DNA of 64,000 nt, taken from positions 345,156 to 409,155 of the forward strand of contig NZ_JACOGC010000003.1 of assembly GCF_014284195.1 (NCBI RefSeq). The letters run 5' to 3'. The stretch's first letter is position 1; each line of letters begins with the position of its first letter. Below are positions 53,149 through 63,281 of this stretch, piece after piece. Source of the DNA: Cognatundibacterium griseum (lineage in GTDB: Bacteria > Pseudomonadota > Gammaproteobacteria > Burkholderiales > Burkholderiaceae_D). A program made the position numbers and the translations under genes. The notes beneath the pieces were generated by a model. The model ran no database searches. It saw only the letters and a program-made list of their open reading frames with translations, and was not told where the DNA came from.

Positions 53149-54437
53149 GCCAACTCCCTCGAAATAATGATAGGACGATTCACGCTGCCATAGCGATCCA
53201 TATACAGTCCCTCTGTCGAAATCGCGGGCCTCTTACCCGAAACGATGTCGGCAATAAACTGTCCGGAACCGCAAGCCATGGTCCAGCCCAGCGTACCGTG
53301 CCCGGTATTGAGGAACAGATTGCGATACGGTGTCGGCCCGATGACCGGGGTGCCATCCGGCGTCATCGGGCGCAAGCCGGTCCAGAATTCAGCTTTGGCG
53401 ACGTCGCCGCCACCCGGGAATAAATCTGTGACTGAAAATTCCAGCGTATCCCGCCGGTCACGCCGCAATTCGAGGTTATAACCGGTGATCTCAGCGGTAC
53501 CGCCAACCCGGATGCGGTCGCCCAGACGGGTGATTGCCACCTTGTAGGTTTCATCCATGACGGTCGATTCCGGCGCGCGGCTGGCATCGGTGATCGGCAC
53601 GGTGATCGAATAACCTTTGATCGGATATACCGGAATCCGGATGCCCAATTCACGCAGCATGATGGGAGAATAGCTGCCCAGCGCCAGCACATAGCTGTCT
53701 GCCTTGAATTCACCGGCAGAGGTCATGACTGAAGTAATCTGATCCCCTTCCTTCACCAGGCGTTCAATGCTGACGCCGTAGCGGAACTGCGCGCCCAGAC
53801 CCTCTGCCAGCTTCGCCAGATTCTGGGTGAATTTAAAGCAGTCGCCGGTCTCGTCTCCTGGCAGACGCAATGCGCCGACGAATTTTTCCTGCACGTTTGC
53901 CAGCGCCGGTTCCACCTGCAGGCAACCCGCCTTGTCCAGTTTTTCGTATGGCACATCGTAACGCTTCAGAATGGCGATATCAGCCTCTGCGGCATCGAGC
54001 TGCGCCTGATTGCGGAACAGTTGCAGGGTGCCCTGCATCCGTTCGTCGTAATGGATACCGGTATCCGCACGCAATTGCTGCAAGACGTCGCGGCTGTATT
54101 CTGCCATGCGCAGCATCCGGCCTTTGTTCACTTCATAGCGGGCGGAAGTGCAGTTCATCAGCATCTGCATGACCCAGCGCCAAGTGTTCAGGTCAAAAGT
54201 GGGGCTGATTGCCAGCGGGCTGTGTTTCATCATCAGCCATTTAATGGCCTTTAACGGCACGCCGGGACCCGCCCAGGGTGCCGAGTAACCGGGAGAGACC
54301 TCGCCGGCATTGGCATAGCTGGTTTCCAGCGCCGGTGCGGGCTGACGCTCGATCACGGTGACTTCGTGACCGGCTTTTGCCAGAAAATATGCAGAGGCGG
54401 TACCAATAACGCCTGCTCCGAGAATGACGACTTTCAT
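53145..54437 (-). CDS. dadA: D-amino acid dehydrogenase, small subunit DadA
   Basis: FAD enzyme that oxidises D-amino acids (chiefly D-alanine) to keto acids and ammonia, passing electrons to the respiratory chain. The 430 residues begin with the dinucleotide fold [19 protein letters not shown], have the DadA segment [22 protein letters not shown] (split), and the C-terminal [20 protein letters not shown] flavin segment. It overlaps alr and the regulator gene by 4 bp each, so translation is coupled. Alr supplies D-alanine from L-alanine. Confidence 0.95.
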   Translation of the reverse strand: MKVVILGAGVIGTASAYFLAKAGHEVTVIERQPAPALETSYANAGEVSPGYSAPWAGPGVPLKAIKWLMMKHSPLAISPTFDLNTWRWVMQMLMNCTSARYEVNKGRMLRMAEYSRDVLQQLRADTGIHYDERMQGTLQLFRNQAQLDAAEADIAILKRYDVPYEKLDKAGCLQVEPALANVQEKFVGALRLPGDETGDCFKFTQNLAKLAEGLGAQFRYGVSIERLVKEGDQITSVMTSAGEFKADSYVLALGSYSPIMLRELGIRIPVYPIKGYSITVPITDASRAPESTVMDETYKVAITRLGDRIRVGGTAEITGYNLELRRDRRDTLEFSVTDLFPGGGDVAKAEFWTGLRPMTPDGTPVIGPTPYRNLFLNTGHGTLGWTMACGSGQFIADIVSGKRPAISTEGLYMDRYGSVNRPIIISRELA

Positions 54438-55636
54438 GCTGAGACTCCTTGACTGCCCATCAGTGCGGGGGTGAATTCTTCTTGATTAGTATTGCCTGCT
54501 GCCTGCCCGGCCCAGGTACCGGCGGCCGTGGCATCATTCATGTAATGACGCTGATAACGGGCACCGAGACTGGTCAGAATTTCATAACCGATCGTGCCTG
54601 CCTTCTCAGCAATCTGATCGACCGTATTGGTCGCTGAAATGAGGTCAACCAGCGCACCGGGGTACAGATCGGCCTCAGCGACCCCGGTCACATCCAGCGT
54701 GATCGTGTCCATGGAAACCTTGCCCACCATCGGTGCCGCCTGCCCCGCGATATGCGCGACGCCGCAATTACTGAGACTGCGCAGCCAGCCATCAGCATAG
54801 CCCACAGCCACGGTCGCAATGCGGCTGACCCGCGTGCTGCGCCAGGTCGCACCGTAGCCGACGCTGGTATTGGCCGGGATTTCGCGGGTCTGGATAATGC
54901 GTCCCTGCAGATACGCAACCGCCTTCATCGGATTGGCCTGACCGGCAACCGGCGCCACGCCGTACAAGGCAGCACCGGGGCGCGCCAGATCAAAATGAAA
55001 ATCTGGTCCCAGGAAAATACCGGAAGAATTTGCCAGACTGCCCTTGGCGCCGGGGAATAACTGACGCAACAGGCGGAACTGATCGAGCTGCTGCCGGTTC
55101 ATCGGATTGGCCTGATCTTCCGCGCAGGCCAGATGACTCATCACATGCGAGACGGCAATTCCATCTAACATACTGGAGTCTTGTTTCAGCTGCGCCACTT
55201 CAGCCGCAGACAATCCCATGCGCGCCATGCCGGTATCGATCTGCACAATCGCTGGCAATGCCCGCTGCTCCTGCTGCGCCAGCCGTTGCCAGGCCCGTAT
55301 CTGCGGCAGACTGTTCAATACCGGTGTGCACTGATACGCCAGAAAATCAGCTTCGCAACCGACTGGAGAGCCGTGCATCACGATAATCTGGGCGGCTTGC
55401 TGCAAATGCGGACGCAAGGCAATGCCTTCTTCCAGATGCGCGACAAAAAAATGCCGGCACCCTTCTGCATACAGCGCCAGAGCGACTCTTTCCGCTCCCA
55501 GTCCATAAGCATCCGCCTTGACCGCAGCACCGCAGACTGCGGTACCCAGCCGATTCCGGAGCAAACGGTAGTTATCGCGCACTGCCTGCAAGTCGATATG
55601 CAGTACAGCGCCGGCTCTTGCTTCTATGTGTTGCAT
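54434..55636 (-). CDS. alr: Alanine racemase (catabolic DadX-type)
   Basis: PLP enzyme interconverting L- and D-alanine. The 400-residue protein has the PLP Lys motif [10 protein letters not shown] (about K40), the second catalytic Tyr in SVGYGATW (about Y269), and [10 protein letters not shown]. Its fusion into an operon with dadA points to the degradative (DadX) role rather than only wall synthesis. ATG 55636 has GGAG ten bases upstream. It is transcribed from a sigma-54 promoter at 55682-55697. Confidence 0.94.
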   Translation of the reverse strand: MQHIEARAGAVLHIDLQAVRDNYRLLRNRLGTAVCGAAVKADAYGLGAERVALALYAEGCRHFFVAHLEEGIALRPHLQQAAQIIVMHGSPVGCEADFLAYQCTPVLNSLPQIRAWQRLAQQEQRALPAIVQIDTGMARMGLSAAEVAQLKQDSSMLDGIAVSHVMSHLACAEDQANPMNRQQLDQFRLLRQLFPGAKGSLANSSGIFLGPDFHFDLARPGAALYGVAPVAGQANPMKAVAYLQGRIIQTREIPANTSVGYGATWRSTRVSRIATVAVGYADGWLRSLSNCGVAHIAGQAAPMVGKVSMDTITLDVTGVAEADLYPGALVDLISATNTVDQIAEKAGTIGYEILTSLGARYQRHYMNDATAAGTWAGQAAGNTNQEEFTPALMGSQGVSA

Positions 55637-55681
55637 AGTGTTTGCACTCCATTACTTCAGAGAAATGAGATATTCACTCTT

Positions 55682-55697
55682 AGCAATGCCTGTGCCA
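55682..55697 (-). promoter_or_regulatory. Sigma-54 promoter of alr-dadA-regulator-tyrR
   Basis: Minus strand TGGCAC-AGGCA-TTGCT: full match to the -24/-12 consensus (TGGCAC-N5-TTGCW), with GG-N10-GC spacing. Start predicted near 55671, giving a leader of about 35 nt with GGAG. Confidence 0.85.
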
Positions 55698-55761
55698 TCT
55701 GTCGTTATCACAATAATTCAAGGACTTAACCACGGTGTCGGTATGACACCCTGATACTGAA

Positions 55762-55779
55762 TGTATACTTTTCAATACA
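55762..55779. promoter_or_regulatory. TyrR-type box 1
   Basis: TGTA-N10-TACA (TGTATACTTTTCAATACA), the symmetric core of TyrR/PhhR sites (TGTAAA-N6-TTTACA). About 100 bp upstream of the predicted sigma-54 start, normal for an enhancer site. Confidence 0.65.
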
Positions 55780-55844
55780 CCTGATGCCGTAAAACGGATG
55801 ACCACATCTCATCACCAGTCTTAAGTGTACTCAAACAATGACGG

Positions 55845-55862
55845 TGTACAATAAAAAATACA
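55845..55862. promoter_or_regulatory. TyrR-type box 2
   Basis: TGTA-N10-TACA (TGTACAATAAAAAATACA), extended to an 8-bp inverted repeat ACGGTGTA/TACACCGT (55841-55866). About 180 bp upstream of the start. Confidence 0.7.
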
Positions 55863-55863
55863 C

Positions 55864-55881
55864 CGTACTAATTTCAATACA
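55864..55881. promoter_or_regulatory. TyrR-type box 3 (one mismatch)
   Basis: CGTA-N10-TACA, adjacent to box 2 with centres 19 bp apart. It shares TTTCAATACACC (55872-55883) with box 1 (55770-55781). Confidence 0.5.
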
Positions 55882-56007
55882 CCACAAAATAAAAAGGGTA
55901 CAGAAAATAATCTCAGCCCGAAAAGTAACAGAGAATTGGCGAAATGACAGAGAAAGTTGCGCTAAAAAGACAACGCAACGCTCCGGATTGACAAGATGAA
56001 AAGCGGT

Positions 56008-56034
56008 AAAAAACGGCATGGTTATGCCGTTTTT
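56008..56034 (-). terminator. Terminator of argJ-DUF815-mutT
   Basis: AAAAAACGGCAT (56008-56019), loop GGTT, ATGCCGTTTTT (56024-56034). On the minus strand the stem is followed by six U. Confidence 0.93.
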
Positions 56035-56046
56035 GATTCACAGGTC

Positions 56047-56484
56047 TCAGTCTGGTATGGTCAGACTGGCATCAGTCTGCAATAAACCTAACCACGCCAG
56101 CAAGGGAATGGTTGCGGGCAGCAGCGGACTGACGCCGACACTGCCTTGCCAGGCAAACGCCTGCCCTTCCAGGCTTTGCGGTTCACCTTGCCATTCACGG
56201 CTGATGTAAAAATGCAGCCGGACATGCGCATGCGGATACACGTGTTCCACGCCGCACCAGGGTTCGGCACTGAGGATATGTATTCCCAGCTCCTCGACAA
56301 ACTCCCGCTTCAGCGCATCCAGAATCGGCTCCCCCGGCTCGACTTTTCCTCCGGGGAATTCCCAGTAGCCGGCATACGGCTTGCCTTGCGGTCTTTGTCC
56401 AAGCAGTACGTCGCCATTGGGTGTCATCAGAATACCGACGGCAACATCAATCGGGCCTTGCCGCGCAACTGCCGTGTCACTCAT
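56047..56484 (-). CDS. mutT: Nudix hydrolase MutT (8-oxo-dGTP diphosphatase)
   Basis: A 145-residue nucleotide-pool sanitiser. The Nudix box is GGKVEPGEPILDALKREFVE plus ELGI, preceded by GYWEFPGG, which is typical of MutT. It overlaps the end of the DUF815 ATPase gene by 8 bp. In relatives yacG would follow; here the alr-dadA operon lies between. Confidence 0.92.
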   Translation of the reverse strand: MSDTAVARQGPIDVAVGILMTPNGDVLLGQRPQGKPYAGYWEFPGGKVEPGEPILDALKREFVEELGIHILSAEPWCGVEHVYPHAHVRLHFYISREWQGEPQSLEGQAFAWQGSVGVSPLLPATIPLLAWLGLLQTDASLTIPD

Positions 56485-57355
56485 GCACTACCCCATTCAG
56501 CCTGCCAGCGTAATCGCGTGCAAACTGCCACGCCACCCGTCCGGAGCGGGAGCCGCGCTGCAACGCCCAGCGCAGCGCTTCAGGGCGCGCCGCAGCAATC
56601 TGCTCTGCCGTGCAGGAAAAAGTCTGCAGCCAGTGCGCCACGATGCCGAGATAATCATCCTGCCGGAACGGATAAAACGAAACCCATAGTCCAAAGCGTT
56701 CGGACAAGGAAATTTTTTCCTCTACCGTTTCCCCCGGATGCAGGTCGCCGTCATCACCGTGCGTATAGCCGCTGTTGTCGGACATTTTTTCCGGCAGCAG
56801 ATGGCGGCGGTTTGAGGTCGCATAGATCAGCACATTATCTGACTGCGCGGCAATACTGCCATCCAGTGCGACTTTCAATGCCTTGTAACCGGCTTCACCT
56901 TCTTCAAACGACAGATCGTCGCAAAAAACGATGAAGCGTTCAGGGCGTTCAGCCACCAGATCGACGATATCCGGCAGGTCTGCCAGGTCGGCTTTATCCA
57001 CCTCGATCAGGCGCAGCCCCTGCGCGGCGAATTGTTGCAGACAGGCTTTGATCAGCGAGGATTTGCCGGTACCGCGGGCTCCCGTCAGCAGCACATTGTT
57101 TGCCGGTCTTCTCTGCACAAACTGCTGCGTGTTCTGGGCGATCTGGGCTTTCTGATCGGTGATGTGGTGCAGGTCATCCAGCGTGATCACGGAAGGATGG
57201 CGCACGACCTGCAAATAACCGCTGCCGCCGCGCTTGCGCCAGCGAAAGGCATATCCCGCCAGCCAGTCCGGTACGGGATGCGCCACCGGCAGCAGGGTTT
57301 CGAGGCGGGTCAGCACCTGCTCGGCACGGATCAGGAAATGCTCAAGCTGATTCAT
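56477..57355 (-). CDS. DUF815 AAA+ ATPase
   Basis: A 292-residue protein with Walker A LLTGARGTGKSS (about residue 90), Walker B FIVFCDDLSFE (about 143), sensor ATSNRR (about 180) and the HGDDGDLHPGETVEEKISLSERFG block (split) that defines DUF815. The family is common in proteobacteria near argJ and mutT, and its function is unknown. 8 bp after argJ. Confidence 0.9.
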   Translation of the reverse strand: MNQLEHFLIRAEQVLTRLETLLPVAHPVPDWLAGYAFRWRKRGGSGYLQVVRHPSVITLDDLHHITDQKAQIAQNTQQFVQRRPANNVLLTGARGTGKSSLIKACLQQFAAQGLRLIEVDKADLADLPDIVDLVAERPERFIVFCDDLSFEEGEAGYKALKVALDGSIAAQSDNVLIYATSNRRHLLPEKMSDNSGYTHGDDGDLHPGETVEEKISLSERFGLWVSFYPFRQDDYLGIVAHWLQTFSCTAEQIAAARPEALRWALQRGSRSGRVAWQFARDYAGRLNGVVHE

Positions 57356-57363
57356 GGCAACAC

Positions 57364-58602
57364 TCAGGAACGGTAATCGGCATTGATCGAAACGTAATCA
57401 TGCGACAGGTCGCAAGTCCAGACGGTGGCCGCAGCATGACCGCGCGCCAGTCTGACGCGGATCGTGATCTCGCTTTGCTGCATGACGCGCTGGCCGTCCT
57501 GCTCCTGGTAATCGGGATTGCGCCCGCCGTTTTTCGCCACCCAGACATCATCCAGATACAGGTTCAGCTTGCTGACATCCAGATCGCCGACACCAGCATA
57601 ACCAATCGCGGCCAGAATACGTCCCAGATTCGGATCGGAAGCAAAGAAAGCTGTTTTGACCAGCGGCGAATGCGCGATCGAATAAGCGATCTTGCGGCAC
57701 TCGTCAACAGATTGCCCTTCTTCCACCGCAATCGTGATGAACTTGGTCGCACCTTCGCCATCGCGGATAATCATGTGCGCCAGTTTCTGTGCCAGTGCGG
57801 TCACGGCAGTAGCCAGCAATCGGTATTCGGGAGAGTCGATTTCAGTAATTTCCACCTCGCCGGCACCGGTGGCGATCAGCATGAAGGAATCATTGGTAGA
57901 TGTATCACCATCAATCGTGATGCAGTTGAACGACTGATCTGCAGCCTGCTTCACCAGATGATCGAGCACCGGTTGCGCAACTTTGGCGTCCAGTGCCAGG
58001 TAGCCCAGCATGGTTGCCATATTCGGCTTGATCATGCCTGCACCTTTGCTGATGCCGGTCATCTGCACCGTCTTGCCATCAATCTGTACGGTGGCGGATG
58101 CCGCTTTCGGCTGCGTATCGGTGGTCATGATGGCTTCGGCAGCCTGGAACCAGTTGTCTTCTTTCAGATTCGCAATTGCCTTCGGCAAGCCGGCCACCAG
58201 CCGGTCTACCGGCAGTTGTTCGAGAATCACGCCGGTGGAAAACGGCAGGATCTGCGCCGCTTCGCACTGCAGCAATTCTGCCAGCGCAGCACAAGTGGCA
58301 TTCGCAGCCGCCAGCCCGGTGTCGCCGGTACCGGCATTGGCGTTACCGGTATTCACCACCAGTGCGCGGATGGTACCAGTCGCCATCCGCAGCCCTTCCA
58401 GATGCGCCTTGGCGACCTGCACCGGGGCCGCACAGAAACGATTGGTGGTGAACACACCAGCCACGGTAGCCGTTGGCGCCAGTTCCATGACCAGCAGGTC
58501 TTTGCGGTTGGCTTTGCGGATTCCTGCTTCTGCGTAACCCAGACGGATACCTGCAACCGGCTTCAGATCAGCAGCAACAGGAAGGGGAGAATTAACGGCC
58601 AT
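57364..58602 (-). CDS. argJ: ArgJ, bifunctional ornithine/glutamate N-acetyltransferase
   Basis: Makes N-acetylglutamate and recycles the acetyl group from N-acetylornithine in arginine synthesis. The 412-residue precursor self-cleaves before the Thr of [14 protein letters not shown] (about residue 200) to give the alpha and beta chains. [16 protein letters not shown] and the C-terminal [23 protein letters not shown] (split) are family features. AGGA precedes ATG 58602. First gene of argJ-DUF815-mutT. Confidence 0.96.
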   Translation of the reverse strand: MAVNSPLPVAADLKPVAGIRLGYAEAGIRKANRKDLLVMELAPTATVAGVFTTNRFCAAPVQVAKAHLEGLRMATGTIRALVVNTGNANAGTGDTGLAAANATCAALAELLQCEAAQILPFSTGVILEQLPVDRLVAGLPKAIANLKEDNWFQAAEAIMTTDTQPKAASATVQIDGKTVQMTGISKGAGMIKPNMATMLGYLALDAKVAQPVLDHLVKQAADQSFNCITIDGDTSTNDSFMLIATGAGEVEITEIDSPEYRLLATAVTALAQKLAHMIIRDGEGATKFITIAVEEGQSVDECRKIAYSIAHSPLVKTAFFASDPNLGRILAAIGYAGVGDLDVSKLNLYLDDVWVAKNGGRNPDYQEQDGQRVMQQSEITIRVRLARGHAAATVWTCDLSHDYVSINADYRS

Positions 58603-58758
58603 GGTAGTTTTCCTAGCGATGAAATCAAGCCGACATTGTAGGGCATTTTATTACGCTGCGATGCAGAAAACTGCGCCTGCCGTCTGCCTGTGGCCTGCCG
58701 CCGGCAGAGGAGCAAAACAGGCTGGCGGCAGGGTATTACGGAAGTGTGGAAACTGCGA

Positions 58759-59967
58759 TCAGAGACCGACGATCATCTGCGCAATGATGTTTTTCTGGAT
58801 TTCGTTGGAGCCGCCGTAAATCGACAGCTTGCGCATATTCAGATAATTGCTGCCCAGCGCACGGAGTTCGCCGGAAGTGGCGGCATAACCGGTAAATGCA
58901 TCATCCATCGCCTCGCGCTGGAATGCCTGCGCCTGCGGTCCGGCAGCAAGCATCATCAGCTCGGTGATGTTTTGCTGAATTTCCGTGCCCTTGATTTTCA
59001 GAATCGAGGCTTCCGGTCCCGGTGCGCGCTGCTGCGCCTCGGCGGACAAAACACGTAAATTAGTCATCTCCAGCGCCATCAGGTCAATCTCAACCTGGGC
59101 AATCCGCTGTGCAAATTGCGCATCTTCCAGCAATGACACACCGTTGCGGCACTGCTTTTCGGCGAGCCGCTTGAGCCGCGCCAGTTCGCGTTTTGCAATT
59201 CCGATGCCGGCAATATTGGTGCGCTCATGCCCGAGCAGAAACTTGGCGTAAGTCCAGCCCTGATTTTCCTCGCCGACCAGATTCTGCGCCGGCACCCGGA
59301 CCTGATCAAACCAGACTTCATTGACCTCGTGCGCGCCATCTGCAGTGATGATCGGCCGCACCGTCACGCCCGGGGTACGCATATCAATGAGCAGGAAGGA
59401 AATCCCGCGCTGCGGCTTGACCTCTTTGTCGGTACGCACCAGGCAAAAAATCCAGTCGGCATATTGCGCCAGCGTGGTCCAGGTTTTCTGGCCATTAACC
59501 AGATAATAATCACCATCGGCATCCCGCTGCCGTACCGCGCTGGTCTTGACGGCGGCCAGATCGGAGCCCGCGCCGGGCTCGGAATAGCCCTGACACCACC
59601 ATTCTTCACCCGCCAGAATCTTCGGTAAAAACCGTTGTTGTTGCGCTGGGGATCCGAATTCCATCAGCACCGGCGCCACCATCTTGATACCGAACGGTGG
59701 CAGCCGCGGCGCACCAGCGGCAGAACAGGCTTCATCAAACAGGTATTTTTGTACCGCATTCCAGCCAGTGCCGCCAAACGCCTGCGGCCAGGTACTGCCA
59801 CCCCAGCCACGGGCATGCAGGATGCGCTGCCAGCGCAGGTAATCGTCACGCTGCAAAGGCCAGCCCTGCCGCACCTTGTCACGGATATCCGCCGGTAATG
59901 CCTGCGCCAGAAAGGTCTGCACTTCCTGACGAAACGCCAGATCAGCCGCACTCAGATTCAAATCCAT
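58759..59967 (-). CDS. Acyl-CoA dehydrogenase family protein
   Basis: A 402-residue FAD enzyme of the ACAD fold: N-terminal helical domain, the middle beta domain with GYSEPGAGSDLAAVKTSA and VNGQKTWTTLAQYADWIFCLVRTD (split), and the C-terminal YGGSNEIQKNIIAQMI segment. It oxidises an acyl-CoA; the substrate is unknown, and the type resembles degradation of branched or cyclic acids. ATG 59967 with GGAG is chosen; 60090 lacks support. It stands alone between argJ and secA, which are normally adjacent. A 9-bp inverted repeat CCTGCCGCC/GGCGGCAGG (58694-58702/58724-58732) follows it without a U-tract. Confidence 0.92.
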   Translation of the reverse strand: MDLNLSAADLAFRQEVQTFLAQALPADIRDKVRQGWPLQRDDYLRWQRILHARGWGGSTWPQAFGGTGWNAVQKYLFDEACSAAGAPRLPPFGIKMVAPVLMEFGSPAQQQRFLPKILAGEEWWCQGYSEPGAGSDLAAVKTSAVRQRDADGDYYLVNGQKTWTTLAQYADWIFCLVRTDKEVKPQRGISFLLIDMRTPGVTVRPIITADGAHEVNEVWFDQVRVPAQNLVGEENQGWTYAKFLLGHERTNIAGIGIAKRELARLKRLAEKQCRNGVSLLEDAQFAQRIAQVEIDLMALEMTNLRVLSAEAQQRAPGPEASILKIKGTEIQQNITELMMLAAGPQAQAFQREAMDDAFTGYAATSGELRALGSNYLNMRKLSIYGGSNEIQKNIIAQMIVGL

Positions 59968-60099
59968 AGACACTCCACACAGAATGGTCGGAACAAGGGA
60001 AACAGAAACTTTCAGAACGAGTATGCCGGAAATCGGCAGGCAAGGCAGCCAGCTCGGCAACGTCAATGCTTCCTGCGCCACAGAACCCATTGCGCAGAA

Positions 60100-60191
60100 A
60101 TATACTCCCCCGATGTTTTATCAAAACCGACCTGACATCCAGATAGAGATTGGGCGTTTATAAATACTCCCTGGGAGTATATTTTTAATGC
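60100..60191 (+). repeat. ATACTCCC intergenic repeat, copy C
   Basis: Left motif ATATACTCCCCCG (60100-60112) followed by ATGTTTTATCAAAA, close to copy A. The right motif is the perfect palindrome ATACTCCCTGGGAGTAT (60164-60180), then ATTTTTAATGC. The ATACTCCC motifs start 62 bp apart, as in copy A. Confidence 0.87.
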
Positions 60192-60250
60192 TTCCAGACA
60201 TTAAAAATATTCATGCGGGCAACAACATGGACGCGACATTCATGACCAAT

Positions 60251-60279
60251 AAAAAAGGGATGAGTTTCCTCATCCCTTT
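60251..60279 (-). terminator. Terminator of secA
   Basis: GGGATGAG (60257-60264), loop TTTC, CTCATCCC (60269-60276). On the minus strand six U follow (60251-60256). Confidence 0.92.
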
Positions 60280-60350
60280 CTCTGTCTGCACATGCTTGCA
60301 AATGCTTCACGTACCTTCGTTTGCCTGATCCGGTCAGCTCACGTGGTTGC

Positions 60351-63110
60351 TCAGGCCAGCTTGCCGTGACACTGCTTGTATTTCTTGCCGCTGCCGCACG
60401 GACAAGGGTCATTGCGGCCCACCTTTAAGCCATAGACCATTTCCGGCTGGCCGTCGCTCTCCAGTGCAGCTGGCGCCAGCATATCTTCAGGGGAAGCATT
60501 GGCGTCGAAGTCCGCGTGCTGGTAATGCACGTTTTCGACCTGCGGCTGTGCCATCTGCTCTTCCGCCGCCTCGATTTCTTCGCGCGACTGGATCCGCACC
60601 GTGACCACGGTCCGGATCACTTCGCCTTTAATCAGGTCCAGCATTTGCGCGAACAGTTCAAAGGCTTCACGTTTGTATTCCTGTTTCGGATTTTTCTGCG
60701 CATAACCGCGCAGATGAATACCCTGGCGCAGATGGTCCAGCGCTGCCAGGTGCTCGCGCCAGTGGGTGTCGATGCTCTGCAACATCACGCTGCGCTCAAA
60801 GCCCGCAAATGATTCTTTACCGACCAGCGCCACTTTGGCATCGTATGCCGCATCGGCGGCTTGCTGCACGCGCGCCAGAATGTCTTCGTCCACCAGATTC
60901 GGCTCGTCAGCGAGCATTTTCTTCAGCGGCACATCCAGCGCCCATTCCGATGCCAGCACGGCTTCGAGCCCGGCGATGTCCCATTGCTCTTCAACCGATT
61001 CGGCAGGCACATACGTTCTGACGACATCGGTAAACATGCCATGCCGCAGCGATGTCATCAGTTCGGTAATATCCTGCGCTTCAAGCAATTCATTACGCTG
61101 CTGGTAAATGACTTTACGCTGATCGTTCGCCACGTCATCGTATTCGAGCAACTGTTTGCGGATATCGAAGTTGCGTGCCTCGACTTTACGCTGGGCAGAT
61201 TCGATAGAACGGCTGACGATACCGGCTTCGATCGGTTCGCCCTCCGGCATTTTCAGACGTTCCATGATCGCGCGCACGCGGTCACCGGCAAAAATGCGCA
61301 GCAACTGATCATCGAGCGACAGATAGAAACGGCTGGAACCCGGATCGCCCTGACGGCCGGAGCGGCCGCGCAGCTGGTTGTCCACCCGGCGGGATTCGTG
61401 ACGTTCGGTACCAATGATATGCAGACCGCCTGCGTTCACCACTTTTTCATGCAGCGACTGCCATTCATCACGCAGTTTTTGCGATTGCGCCTGTTTTTCA
61501 GCATCCGACAGGGCAGCGTTTGCTTCGATCATCTGGACCTGTTTGGCGACATTGCCACCGAGGACGATATCGGTACCGCGCCCCGCCATATTGGTCGCAA
61601 TCGTGATCGCCTGCGGACGTCCTGCCTGCGCGACGATTTCCGCCTCGCGCGCATGCTGTTTTGCATTAAGTACGTTATGCGGCAGTTTCGCCTTCGTCAA
61701 AATGCCGGACAACAGCTCGGAATTTTCAATCGAGGTGGTCCCGACCAGCACCGGCTGACCGCGCTCGTAGCAATCCTGAATATCTTTCAGCATCGCGCCG
61801 TATTTTTCCTCGGCCGATTTATACACCTGATCCTGACGGTCTTTGCGCTGGGACGGACGGTTCGGCGGAATCACCACGGTTTCCAGACCGTAAATTTCCT
61901 GGAATTCATACGCTTCGGTATCTGCCGTACCGGTCATGCCGGACAGCTTGGCGTACATACGGAAATAATTCTGGAAAGTGATCGACGCCAGTGTCTGGTT
62001 TTCGTTCTGGATGCGCACACCTTCCTTGGCTTCAACCGCCTGATGCAAGCCGTCCGACCAGCGACGGCCGGTCATCATACGGCCAGTAAATTCATCCACG
62101 ATCACGATTTCATCGTCCAGCACCACATAATGCTGGTCTTTGAAATACAGCGCATGGGCGCGCAGCGCCGCATACAGATGATGGATCAGCGTGATATGCG
62201 CAGGATCGTACAGCGATGCGCCTTCCGGCAGCAGGCCCATCTGGGTCAGGATTTTTTCGGCTTTGTCATGCCCTGCTTCGGTCAGCAGAACCTGATGCGC
62301 TTTTTCATCTTTGGTGTAATCACCGGGGACTTCGATGACGCCTTTGCCATCCGGTGTTTCTTCGCCGATCTGCAAAGTCAGCAGCTTCGGCACTTCGTTC
62401 ATTTTGTAATACAGCTCGGTGTGATTTTCTGCCTGTCCCGAAATAATCAGCGGTGTGCGGGCTTCATCGATCAGGATCGAATCGACCTCGTCCACCACCG
62501 CGAAATTCAGGCTGCGCTGCACGCGTTCCTTGGCCTCGAACACCATATTGTCGCGCAGGTAGTCAAAACCGAATTCGTTATTCGTACCGTAAGTGATGTC
62601 GGAGGCATACGCTTCCTGCTTGGCATCGTGATCGAGCTGCGACAGGTTGATGCCGGTGCTGAGACCCAGCCAGCCGTACAGTTGCCCCATCCATTCGGCA
62701 TCGCGTTGCGCCAGATAGTCATTCACCGTCACCACATGCACGCCTTTGCCGGACAGCGCATTGAGGTAAATCGGCAGGGTACCCATCAGGGTTTTACCTT
62801 CACCGGTCCCCATTTCCGCGATTTTCCCGTAATGCAGCACCATCCCGCCGATCATCTGGACGTCGAAGTGGCGCATTTTCAAGACGCGCTTACTGGCTTC
62901 GCGGCATACCGCGAATGCTTCGACCAGCAGATCATCGAGCGTTTCGCCTTTCGCAACGCGGGCCTTGAATTCAGCAGTCTTGGCTTGTAATGCCTCGTCT
63001 GACAGCGCCTCGAACTGAGGTTCCAGTGCGTTGATCTGACGCACCGTTTTTTGGTATTGCTTCAAAAGCCGCTGATTACGGCTGCCGAATATCTTGGTCA
63101 GGAATGACAT
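60351..63110 (-). CDS. secA: SecA, preprotein translocase ATPase
   Basis: Motor ATPase pushing unfolded preproteins through SecYEG. The 919-residue protein has Walker A MGTGEGKT (about residue 102), the [14 protein letters not shown] motif, the preprotein cross-linking domain, the second ATPase domain ([18 protein letters not shown]) and the C-terminal zinc SEC-C motif [14 protein letters not shown] that binds SecB. ATG 63110 has only a weak ribosome site. No secM-like gene is visible upstream; 63111-63281 holds no recognised gene. Confidence 0.98.
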   Translation of the reverse strand: MSFLTKIFGSRNQRLLKQYQKTVRQINALEPQFEALSDEALQAKTAEFKARVAKGETLDDLLVEAFAVCREASKRVLKMRHFDVQMIGGMVLHYGKIAEMGTGEGKTLMGTLPIYLNALSGKGVHVVTVNDYLAQRDAEWMGQLYGWLGLSTGINLSQLDHDAKQEAYASDITYGTNNEFGFDYLRDNMVFEAKERVQRSLNFAVVDEVDSILIDEARTPLIISGQAENHTELYYKMNEVPKLLTLQIGEETPDGKGVIEVPGDYTKDEKAHQVLLTEAGHDKAEKILTQMGLLPEGASLYDPAHITLIHHLYAALRAHALYFKDQHYVVLDDEIVIVDEFTGRMMTGRRWSDGLHQAVEAKEGVRIQNENQTLASITFQNYFRMYAKLSGMTGTADTEAYEFQEIYGLETVVIPPNRPSQRKDRQDQVYKSAEEKYGAMLKDIQDCYERGQPVLVGTTSIENSELLSGILTKAKLPHNVLNAKQHAREAEIVAQAGRPQAITIATNMAGRGTDIVLGGNVAKQVQMIEANAALSDAEKQAQSQKLRDEWQSLHEKVVNAGGLHIIGTERHESRRVDNQLRGRSGRQGDPGSSRFYLSLDDQLLRIFAGDRVRAIMERLKMPEGEPIEAGIVSRSIESAQRKVEARNFDIRKQLLEYDDVANDQRKVIYQQRNELLEAQDITELMTSLRHGMFTDVVRTYVPAESVEEQWDIAGLEAVLASEWALDVPLKKMLADEPNLVDEDILARVQQAADAAYDAKVALVGKESFAGFERSVMLQSIDTHWREHLAALDHLRQGIHLRGYAQKNPKQEYKREAFELFAQMLDLIKGEVIRTVVTVRIQSREEIEAAEEQMAQPQVENVHYQHADFDANASPEDMLAPAALESDGQPEMVYGLKVGRNDPCPCGSGKKYKQCHGKLA

Positions 63111-63281
63111 GCTATGAACGAAAAGTTAAATTCTGGAAAAAGATTGCCGCAATACTTGCCTTCACAGCAACATTAAGGGATAACTCACGATTCTACCATG
63201 CGGCTCAGGCTTCACCAGTAAACACTGAGCAAAAGCTGGCCGTATTGGCAGGAGTTGGTGGCAATTTGTGCAAACTCAAGC

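Larger units (their letters stand above)
55637..56046. other. Regulatory region of the alr-dadA operon
   Basis: About 410 bp without a gene. It holds the sigma-54 promoter (55682-55697), three TyrR-type boxes (55762, 55845, 55864), AT-rich DNA between them, and the mutT terminator (56008-56034). Confidence 0.8.
59968..60350. other. Intergenic region, acyl-CoA dehydrogenase / secA
   Basis: No gene. Contains repeat copy C (60100-60191) and the secA terminator (60251-60279). I could not assign a clear promoter for the dehydrogenase. Confidence 0.6.

Noticed and set aside
60861-62990. Long plus-strand open frame (about 709 codons) opposite secA
   Set aside because: Antisense shadow of secA; composition (His/Phe/Gln rich) is typical of reverse-frame translation.
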